Shown in pieces: positions 7,144 to 12,667 of a DNA stretch of 12,667 nucleotides (the first letter of the stretch is position 1; the number at the start of each line of letters is the position of its first letter). Both the position numbers and the translations under genes were made by a program. The DNA lies in contig CAJWOD010000023.1 in assembly GCA_913044145.1 (NCBI GenBank), positions 1 to 12,667 on the forward strand, in the 5' to 3' direction. The notes beneath the pieces are model-generated. The model ran no database searches. It saw nothing but the letters and a program-made list of their open reading frames with translations, and was not told where the DNA came from. The stretch comes from an uncultured Nitrospina sp. (GTDB lineage Bacteria > Nitrospinota > Nitrospinia > Nitrospinales > VA-1).

Positions 7144-8475
7144 TCAAACCTCAATTTTTTCTCGAATAGCATTCCTAACATCATCGTATTTTGCCGGAAG
7201 TTCAATAGCCTCGAATGCATAATCTGACTGAACACCTGGTATCTTCTCTGTATGACATTTAAACAAAAAGTCTGTGAATTTCAATCCGTTTGCCGTTGAA
7301 ATCACAACCACCTTATCCTTCTTTTTAATCACCCCGCGGCTCACAAGTTTTTCCAAAACTGCTAGTGCCACACCGGTATGCGGGCAACAGAGTAAACCCG
7401 TGCGATTTGCCTTGCTAGCCGCATTTGCAAGCTCATTTTCAGTTGCTTCTTCAACGATCCCCTCAAAGGCCTTCAAAGTCCGTATAGCTTTCTTAACACT
7501 GACAGGGTCACCAATTTGAATAGCGCTGGCAAGCGTTTTTTGAGCTTGCATCGGTTCGAAGGTTTTAAATTCTTGTTTAAAGCTCCTGTACAGTGGATTC
7601 GCGCGCTCTGCTTGTGCACAAACCAGACGTGGTAACTTATCGATCAAACCTAGATCGTAAAACATTTGAAACCCTTTACCAATTGCACTAACGTTTCCAA
7701 GGTTTCCTCCAGGTACAATCACGAAGTCTGGAACTTCCCAATTAAACTGCTGAACCAACTCAAAACTTATAGTTTTTTGTCCTTCGATCCTAAGAGAATT
7801 CATAGAGTTGGCCAAGTAAATATCATCGGCTTGACAAACTTCCCTAACCAACTTCATACAACCATCAAAATCAGTATCCAGAGATAGAGTCAATACTCCA
7901 TGGGTAATAGGTTGAATCAATTGTGTCAAGGAGACCTTGTTTTTAGGAAGAAAAACAATTGCAGGAATTCCTGCTACAGCACAGTAAGCAGCTAGAGAAG
8001 CAGATGTATCGCCGGTGGAAGCACAAGCCACGGCTTTAATATTTTTTCCTTGGGAAATCATCTGTTTAACCATAGATACCAAGATGGTCATCCCAAGATC
8101 TTTAAACGAACCTGTATGAGCCATTCCACATTGTTTCACCCAAAAATCTTCAAGGCCCAGTTGCTGGCCTAGCCGGTCAGCCCAAAAAAGATTGGTGCCT
8201 CCTTCATAAGTAGAAACAATATTCTCATTATCGACATTCGGACAAGCTAATTCCTTTTTCCCCCAAACCGAACTGCCATAGGGCCATTCATTTTTACGGT
8301 AACGATTTTCAAATAATTCTTTCCATTCCCTGGCAGACCTTTTCTTCAGCTGATCCATATCGTGTACGACTTCAAGTAATTCATCACAATCGCGACATCG
8401 ATAAATAATATCGGTCAGTTCATAAGAACTCCCACACTCTGGATTAATGCATTTAAAACTGGCTTTAAATTCCAT
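7144..8475 (-). CDS. thrC: threonine synthase
   Basis: PLP enzyme converting O-phosphohomoserine to threonine, the last step of threonine synthesis. The protein has 443 residues. An N-terminal zinc-ribbon-like module carries C9, C14, C27 and C30 (CINPEC, CRDC). The PLP lysine is K125 in HTGSFKDLGMT, followed by STGDTSASLAAYCA (153-166), the phosphate-binding GGNLGN (256-261) and a C-terminal CCPHTGVALAVLE block (363-375). All are intact. Its ATG starts 2 bases after the hom stop TAG, with AGGA overlapping that junction, so translation is very probably coupled to hom. Homoserine kinase, which supplies the substrate, is not in the window. The 3' end overlaps or abuts the SUMF1-like gene. Confidence 0.97.
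   Translation of the reverse strand: MEFKASFKCINPECGSSYELTDIIYRCRDCDELLEVVHDMDQLKKRSAREWKELFENRYRKNEWPYGSSVWGKKELACPNVDNENIVSTYEGGTNLFWADRLGQQLGLEDFWVKQCGMAHTGSFKDLGMTILVSMVKQMISQGKNIKAVACASTGDTSASLAAYCAVAGIPAIVFLPKNKVSLTQLIQPITHGVLTLSLDTDFDGCMKLVREVCQADDIYLANSMNSLRIEGQKTISFELVQQFNWEVPDFVIVPGGNLGNVSAIGKGFQMFYDLGLIDKLPRLVCAQAERANPLYRSFKQEFKTFEPMQAQKTLASAIQIGDPVSVKKAIRTLKAFEGIVEEATENELANAASKANRTGLLCCPHTGVALAVLEKLVSRGVIKKKDKVVVISTANGLKFTDFLFKCHTEKIPGVQSDYAFEAIELPAKYDDVRNAIREKIEV
7149..7152 (-). promoter_or_regulatory. Shine-Dalgarno deciding the SUMF1-like start
   Basis: GAGG on the minus strand lies within the last two sense codons of thrC. Its spacing is 10 bases to ATG 7138 and 1 base to TTG 7147, which favours the ATG. 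Its position inside thrC suggests translational coupling to threonine synthase. Confidence 0.5.
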
Positions 8476-8477
8476 TC

Positions 8478-9782
8478 CTATTTTTCAACTCGGATGAGGT
8501 TGGATTTTGCGCAGACTACATCAAGTTGCTCTATTTCTTTTAAGGCATTTTGAATATTGCCTTCACTAGATCGATGGCACATCATGAAAAGAGATACAGC
8601 CTTACCTTTTTCACCACGGCCTTTTTGGATCATAGATTCTATGCTTATACAATGATTACCAAGAATTCCTGAAATTTTCGAAAGCACGCCGGGTTTATCC
8701 AAAACATTGAAACGCAGAAAGTATTCCGATTCAACAGCACTTATGTCTTTTAAGGGGATTGGCTTTATTTCTGAACTTTGAAATGAAGAAGCAGGCATTC
8801 TACCACTCGCATTGGAAATTATGTTACGTGCAATTTCTACGATATCTCCTACAACAGCACTTCCAGTAGGTAATGCACCTGCCCCGTGTCCTATCAGAAT
8901 ATTTTCATCCATCATATCATCGCAGACCCGAATCGCATTTAAAACGCCGTTCACACTTGCCATCGGGTGACTACTGGGTATCATTGCGGGGTGAACACGT
9001 ATATCAATTGATTCTCCATCATACTTGGATATAGCGAGCAGTTTGATTCGATACCCAAATTCCTTGCCAAACTCGATGTCCTCTGAGGTGATATTGGTAA
9101 TACCAGAAACTTTAATATCTTCAAATTTGATGGGTGCCCCATAGGCAATACGCGTTAATACGGCAATTTTGTGGGCAGAATCGATACCTTCAATATCAAA
9201 TGTCGGGTCAACTTCAGCAAATCCTTTTTCCTGTGCCTCTTTCAAGGCAACATCAAAATCACAATTTTCATCGGACATTTTACTGAGTATATAATTAGCG
9301 GTACCATTTACAATCCCTTCAATTGTCTGAATACGGTTGGCTACGAATCCTTCACGAATAGACCGAACAATGGGAATCGCTCCACCGATAGATGCCTCAA
9401 AACCGATTGAAAGTCCTTTTCCTTCTACGGTTTCAAAAAGCTCATCGCCATGCTTAGCCAATAAAGCTTTGTTAGCGGTCACTACATGTTTATTGTTTTT
9501 TAGAGCTTTTAATATGAAGGTTCTAGCTGGTTCATAACCACCGATCAACTCTATAACGATATCGATTTCAGGGTTTTCAATAATATCATCTACCGAAGTT
9601 GTCAACACACCATCATTAACAACAACTCCTCTATCGGTTGTAATATCTAGATCAGCAATTTTTGCTAGACAGACAGCCGCACCTAATCTTTTTTGGGTTA
9701 CTTCCTGGTTTTCAGCAAGAATCTTTGCTACACCGGCTCCTATTGTGCCAAATCCTATCAACCCAACATTAATCTTTCTCAT
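8478..9782 (-). CDS. hom: homoserine dehydrogenase with ACT domain
   Basis: NAD(P)-dependent reduction of aspartate semialdehyde to homoserine, the branch to threonine and methionine. The protein has 434 residues. The Rossmann loop GFGTIGAG is at 10-17 and VTANKALLAKHG at 101-112 carries the conserved lysine K105. GIVNGTANYILSKM is at 156-169, and the catalytic block GFAEVDPTFDIEGIDSAHK contains E190, D201 and K205, matching the family's E/D/K set. Residues about 354-430 form a C-terminal ACT domain (FLRFNVLDKPGVLSKISGIL). In this family that domain usually gives threonine feedback inhibition; here that is inferred. This is the monofunctional form, not an aspartokinase fusion. It lies 46 bases after alaC and 2 bases before thrC. 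Confidence 0.97.
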   Translation of the reverse strand: MRKINVGLIGFGTIGAGVAKILAENQEVTQKRLGAAVCLAKIADLDITTDRGVVVNDGVLTTSVDDIIENPEIDIVIELIGGYEPARTFILKALKNNKHVVTANKALLAKHGDELFETVEGKGLSIGFEASIGGAIPIVRSIREGFVANRIQTIEGIVNGTANYILSKMSDENCDFDVALKEAQEKGFAEVDPTFDIEGIDSAHKIAVLTRIAYGAPIKFEDIKVSGITNITSEDIEFGKEFGYRIKLLAISKYDGESIDIRVHPAMIPSSHPMASVNGVLNAIRVCDDMMDENILIGHGAGALPTGSAVVGDIVEIARNIISNASGRMPASSFQSSEIKPIPLKDISAVESEYFLRFNVLDKPGVLSKISGILGNHCISIESMIQKGRGEKGKAVSLFMMCHRSSEGNIQNALKEIEQLDVVCAKSNLIRVEK

Positions 9783-9828
9783 TTTTTATCCATTCCAAAA
9801 AATTCCAGCCTTTGGAGGCAATATAGCA

Positions 9829-10995
9829 TTAAAAGACTTCACGGATTCCTCTAATAGCTTGACGAATTCGATGCTCATTTTCTACAAGCGAAAAGCGGAC
9901 AAAATGGTCGCCTCCGTCACCAAAGCCAATTCCCGGCGCTACCGCAACCTTCGCTTTGTCTAATAGCATTTTAGAAAATTCAAGTGATCCAATTTTTTTA
10001 AACTGATCAGGGATTTCTGCCCAAACCATCATAGTGGCTTTAGGAGGTGTTACTTTCCACCCCATTCTGTTAAGTCCTTCGCATAAGACATTGCGTCGGT
10101 TGCGATAAGTTTCTATTATTTCTTCTACACAATCTTTAGGTCCATTCAATGCAACTGTAGCGGCAATTTGAATGGGTTGAAACATACCGTAGTCCTGATA
10201 ACTTTTTATTCTCGCCAAAGCATTAATTATTTCACTATTCCCGACCGCGAAACCCACTCGCCAGCCCGGCATATTATAACTTTTTGACAAGGTAAAAAAC
10301 TCAATTCCCACATTTTTTGCCCCGGGAACTTGCAAAAAGCTGGGAGCCTTGTAACCATCAAATACAATATCCCCATACGCAAAGTCATGGATAACGATTA
10401 AATCGTGTTCCTTAGCAAAATCCACAACCTTTTCAAAAAACTCAATCTCAACCACCTGTGTGGTGGGATTATGAGGAAAGTTTATGACCATTGCCTTTGG
10501 TCGAGGCGAATTTTGCTTGTAAGCATCAAGTAATCCCTCAAAAAAATCTGAATCTGGCCCTAGAGGAACGTGGATTACATCACCATTTGCCAAAATAAAG
10601 GCATAAGTGTGAATGGGATATGCGGGGGTCGGGACCAACACCGAATCTCCAGGTGTTGTGATGGCTAATGCTAGATGAGATAAGCCTTCTTTTGAACCAA
10701 TCGTAGCAATTGCTTCTGAGTTTGGATCCAAATCGACATCAAAATTACGCTTATACCAGTTGCATATAGCCAATCTAAGCTTATAAATTCCCTTAGAGAG
10801 TGAGTAGCGATGATTGGCCTCTTTTTTAGCTGATTCAATCAATTTTTCGACAATATGATTGGGTGTCGGCATGTCGGGATTTCCCAACCCAAAGTCGATA
10901 ATATCCTCGCCCCTTCTACGGGCTTCGTATTTTAAATTATTAACGATCCCAAGCAAATACGGGGGAAGACTTTTTATGCGTGAAAATTCTCTCAT
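9829..10995 (-). CDS. alaC: class I PLP aminotransferase, AlaC-like (glutamate-pyruvate type)
   Basis: A 388-residue fold-type I aminotransferase closely resembling E. coli AlaC (YfdZ) in blocks such as LPPYLLGIVNNLK, RRRGEDIIDFGLGNPD (27-41), IATIGSKEGLSHL (96-108) and FTLSKSYNMPGWRVGF (234-249). The PLP lysine is K238. N176 in HNPTT and D204 in HDFAYGD contact the cofactor in this family, and R367 in VRFS binds the substrate carboxylate. AlaC makes alanine from pyruvate and glutamate. Related proteins are also annotated as aspartate or LL-diaminopimelate aminotransferases, so substrate is the uncertain part. It leads the hom-thrC cluster, with 46 bases between alaC and hom. The start ATG follows an AT-rich leader with no strong Shine-Dalgarno, but the protein N-terminus aligns with AlaC from RFTRIDRLPPY onward. 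Confidence 0.93.
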   Translation of the reverse strand: MREFSRIKSLPPYLLGIVNNLKYEARRRGEDIIDFGLGNPDMPTPNHIVEKLIESAKKEANHRYSLSKGIYKLRLAICNWYKRNFDVDLDPNSEAIATIGSKEGLSHLALAITTPGDSVLVPTPAYPIHTYAFILANGDVIHVPLGPDSDFFEGLLDAYKQNSPRPKAMVINFPHNPTTQVVEIEFFEKVVDFAKEHDLIVIHDFAYGDIVFDGYKAPSFLQVPGAKNVGIEFFTLSKSYNMPGWRVGFAVGNSEIINALARIKSYQDYGMFQPIQIAATVALNGPKDCVEEIIETYRNRRNVLCEGLNRMGWKVTPPKATMMVWAEIPDQFKKIGSLEFSKMLLDKAKVAVAPGIGFGDGGDHFVRFSLVENEHRIRQAIRGIREVF

Positions 10996-11085
10996 TTAAC
11001 AAATATGTCTAAAATTTTTACACCAATAAGGATAGGTAAACCGAAAGGATGTGACTCAGGCTTGTGCGGAGGTAACCTTCTAAAT

Positions 11086-11117
11086 TCTTACGACACCCTA
11101 CACCTGCAAGCGTAAGA
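11086..11117. repeat. 7-bp inverted repeat overlapping the alaC promoter
   Basis: TCTTACG (11086-11092) and CGTAAGA (11111-11117) are perfect complements separated by 18 bases. The right arm overlaps the proposed -10 of the alaC promoter, so it could be an operator or a hairpin at the transcript's 5' end. A dyad of this size can easily arise by chance in 400 bases. Confidence 0.3.
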
Positions 11118-11142
11118 TATCACAATTTAAATACCTCGGCAA
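11114..11142 (-). promoter_or_regulatory. candidate sigma70-type promoter for alaC-hom-thrC
   Basis: On the minus strand TTGCCG (11137-11142) and TATCTT (11114-11119) are spaced by 17 bases, each matching 4 of 6 consensus bases. The -10 is preceded by TG plus one base, giving an extended -10. Transcription would begin near 11107, leaving a leader of about 110 bases before the alaC ATG. Confidence 0.4.
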
Positions 11143-11393
11143 ATTCAAACCTCCATACAAAATAATGCTTTTCACAGATTCTTTTTCCTTGATTCAAGCC
11201 TTTTTCAGGGAGTAATATTCGTGCGGAGATGACTTACTAAGTTCAAACTGGCTACAAGTTCTTTCCAAGACCCATCAACACACACAGAAACATAAAAAAT
11301 CTGATCAACACTTAGATGAAGGCAAGTGGACCCCAACATGTAATCCACCGATCATACCAATTCATCTACGGCTAATATTCGATTCATCAAACT

Positions 11394-12197
11394 ATGGAAC
11401 TGATTCAAATCATAATTTTAGGAATTATTCAGGGTTTGACGGAGTTTTTACCTGTTTCCAGCTCAGGCCATCTCATACTCACATCTTTGGTGCTCAATTT
11501 AAAAGACCAGGGATTAGCTCTGGATGCGATCCTGCATCTGGGAACCCTCATGGCTATTTTGATCTTTTTCAAAAAGGACCTTTTTAATATATTTTTAGGT
11601 TTGTTTGACAAAAGACGGGACACACATAGGGTAGCCTGGTGCATTGTTGCTGCTTCGTTTCCTGCAGGTTTAATAGGCTTATTTTTTGGGGACTGGATTG
11701 AATCCAGTTTACGCAACCCAACCTTTGTCGCAGTGAACCTCTTATTTTGGTCTTTGATTTTGTATGTAGCAGACCGTTCTGGAAAAAGTAAAATTAAGTC
11801 AAAATCAGAATTAAAGGAGTTAAACTTCTCACAAATATTTTTTATCGGTTGCGCTCAAGCTATAGCCCTATTACCAGGAACATCTCGATCTGGGATAACG
11901 ATTGCGGCCGGGCTTTTCAGCAACCTAAATCATATTACAGCAACCCGGTTTTCGTTTCTTCTTGGCGCGCCTATTATTTTTGCAGCAGGTATTTATAAGC
12001 TCATCACCTTCATGTCCGAACCCAACACCCTCCAGCAATATACCCATCTGCATTTGATAGTTGGACTGGGAATCAGCTTTTTGGTTGGTTTGCTAGCAAT
12101 CAAATTGCTTTTACAAGTAGTAGAAAAACTCGGATTATTCCCCTTTATTGCCTATAGAGTCGTGCTGGCTGCAGTAATCCTTTTTTACTACGCGTAA
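11394..12197 (+). CDS. uppP: undecaprenyl-diphosphatase (BacA/UppP)
   Basis: Integral membrane phosphatase that converts undecaprenyl pyrophosphate to undecaprenyl phosphate, recycling the lipid carrier of peptidoglycan and other envelope glycans; family members confer bacitracin tolerance when overexpressed. The 267-residue length is normal. The first signature QGLTEFLPVSSSGHL (13-27) contains the conserved glutamate E17 and serines. The second, LLPGTSRSGITIAAG (159-173), contains the active-site arginine R165. Several hydrophobic segments cover most of the chain. It is the only complete plus-strand gene, divergent from the alaC array and convergent with the gene at the right edge. No purine-rich Shine-Dalgarno is visible before the ATG, but the N-terminus is the canonical one for the family. 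Confidence 0.97.
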   Translation: MELIQIIILGIIQGLTEFLPVSSSGHLILTSLVLNLKDQGLALDAILHLGTLMAILIFFKKDLFNIFLGLFDKRRDTHRVAWCIVAASFPAGLIGLFFGDWIESSLRNPTFVAVNLLFWSLILYVADRSGKSKIKSKSELKELNFSQIFFIGCAQAIALLPGTSRSGITIAAGLFSNLNHITATRFSFLLGAPIIFAAGIYKLITFMSEPNTLQQYTHLHLIVGLGISFLVGLLAIKLLLQVVEKLGLFPFIAYRVVLAAVILFYYA

Positions 12198-12204
12198 AAA
12201 CGAC

Positions 12205-12239
12205 AAAAAAAAACCGCCCTGATAAAAAAATCAGGGCGG
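12205..12239 (-). terminator. strong Rho-independent terminator, mainly for the minus-strand gene at the right edge
   Basis: A perfect 10-bp stem, CCGCCCTGAT (12214-12223) and ATCAGGGCGG (12230-12239), closes a 6-base A loop. Read on the minus strand it is followed at once by nine T (12205-12213), the classic intrinsic form. The plus-strand side is followed only by CTTATTAG, so it would be a weaker terminator for uppP. It lies between the two convergent genes, 7 bases after the uppP stop and 21 bases after the stop of the exported-protein gene. Confidence 0.9.
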
Positions 12240-12260
12240 CTTATTAGTGCTCTTTAAATC

Positions 12261-12667
12261 TTAGCCACAGGTTACAGTAACAGCAACCGTTCCCGTGTTA
12301 TGAATGCGTACTTCACCACTGATATCACCAATGGAGTCGCCACGGCTAAAATTGTTTTGATGTTTAAAGGTAACCGACTTTTGACCCATGGAGTGCTTGC
12401 TACCCATTTTCACTTGCTTATTACCGGCAGCTCCACCACCATTACCAGGGAAGCTCATATGATCATTAGGTGCTAATGTAAATGGTACCGTTGTAAAATT
12501 GGACGATTTCCAGAGGTAACCATTCGCTGCACCACGGTCTTCCGCATCCCCTGCTGCAGCTGTTTCAATTTTGATTGTGCCAGCGTTATTACATTTTCCC
12601 ATTCCACCAGGAGCTACATTTCCTGCAAAGGCAGAAGCTGCCAGACAAAATGAAGCGATGGTAACGA
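12261..12667 (-). CDS. small exported protein of unknown function; start codon outside the window
   Basis: The frame is open from the TAA at 12261-12263 to the right edge. An internal ATG at 12600-12602 is not the start, because upstream codons in the same frame encode the end of a signal peptide (VTIASFCLAASAFA) with a probable cleavage before GNVAPGG at 12623. The mature protein would be about 120 residues. It is rich in Gly, Asn, Ser, Thr and Lys, with a glycine patch (FPGNGGGAAGN) and an N-terminal GKC and C-terminal VTVTCG cysteine, the only two in the mature chain, which could form one disulfide. The C-terminal stretch SGEVRIHNTGTVAVTVTCG alternates like beta strands. I do not recognise a family. 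A strong terminator follows its stop, which suggests a well-defined, possibly single-gene transcript. Secretion is inferred; function is unknown. Confidence 0.8.
   Translation of the reverse strand, partial: VTIASFCLAASAFAGNVAPGGMGKCNNAGTIKIETAAAGDAEDRGAANGYLWKSSNFTTVPFTLAPNDHMSFPGNGGGAAGNKQVKMGSKHSMGQKSVTFKHQNNFSRGDSIGDISGEVRIHNTGTVAVTVTCG

Larger units (their letters stand above)
10996..11393. other. 398-base divergent intergenic region between alaC and uppP
   Basis: I see no open frame longer than about 20 codons, no tRNA and no riboswitch consensus I can match on either strand. It carries one reasonable minus-strand promoter toward alaC (11114-11142), a 7-bp inverted repeat overlapping it, two copies of GTGCGGAG (11064-11071 and 11221-11228) and two copies of TAATATTCG (11213-11221 and 11373-11381). 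The second of these could be a -10 element for uppP, though without a good -35. It is long for so compact a neighbourhood, so it may hold regulatory sites or a small RNA, but nothing shows this directly. Confidence 0.6.

Noticed and set aside
5361..11081. 11-base word AGAAGGTTACC at 5361-5371 repeated inverted at 11071-11081
   Set aside because: Many 11-base matches are expected by chance in a window of this length, and the two contexts do not otherwise align.
11030..11085. Possible riboswitch (GGTAAACC, CCGAAAGG and GGTAACC resemble pieces of c-di-GMP-I aptamers)
   Set aside because: The conserved core segments and their order do not match, and I could not draw a supported multi-stem fold.
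11165..11215. 16-codon plus-strand frame (and a 19-codon one near 11317) as a leader peptide
   Set aside because: It has no ribosome site, no diagnostic residue run and no attenuator hairpin following; the size is expected by chance.
11429..11716. 95-codon minus-strand open frame
   Set aside because: It lies wholly inside uppP on the opposite strand and looks like a codon-pattern shadow.
12261..12602. 113-residue protein starting at the internal ATG 12602
   Set aside because: The same frame stays open to the window edge and encodes a signal-peptide end upstream, so the ATG is internal.

Overview
This is an AT-rich bacterial chromosomal window made mostly of housekeeping metabolism. It holds nine genes on the minus strand, one gene on the plus strand, and a partial minus-strand gene at the right edge. 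Signal-peptide-bearing periplasmic proteins, a UppP undecaprenyl-pyrophosphate phosphatase and an LpoA-like TPR/periplasmic-binding protein point to a Gram-negative organism. The alaC-hom-thrC order and the sequence style fit a deltaproteobacterial or Nitrospinota-like lineage, but the window alone cannot settle the taxon. I see no mobile element, CRISPR array, tRNA or rRNA.

Layout, read in the minus-strand direction of transcription from about 11.1 kb to 1: alaC (PLP aminotransferase), hom (homoserine dehydrogenase), thrC (threonine synthase), an exported SUMF1/FGE-fold protein, trxB (thioredoxin reductase), pgi (glucose-6-phosphate isomerase), tal (a long transaldolase), argG (argininosuccinate synthase), and a TPR plus periplasmic-binding-fold protein cut by the left edge. 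Gaps are short: 46, 2, an overlap or 5 (depending on the start chosen), 14, 95, 13, 80 and 52 bases. A single long transcript is therefore possible, with internal promoters most likely before pgi and before argG. Functionally the array joins amino-acid synthesis (alanine/aspartate family, threonine, arginine), sugar-phosphate interconversion (F6P/G6P and the non-oxidative pentose phosphate pathway), thiol redox and envelope functions.

A 398-base non-coding stretch (10996-11393) separates alaC from the divergent plus-strand gene uppP (11394-12197), which recycles the lipid carrier of peptidoglycan synthesis. I see one reasonable sigma70-like promoter there, pointing at alaC. After uppP comes a strong hairpin whose uninterrupted T-tract lies on the minus strand. 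It therefore mainly terminates the last gene, a small exported protein of unknown function (12261 to beyond 12667) whose signal peptide is visible but whose start codon is outside the window.

I found no convincing new defence or mobile system. The points most worth a second look are the unknown exported protein, the catalytically cysteine-less SUMF1-like protein embedded between thrC and trxB, the unfused tal/pgi pair, and the LpoA-like protein behind argG.
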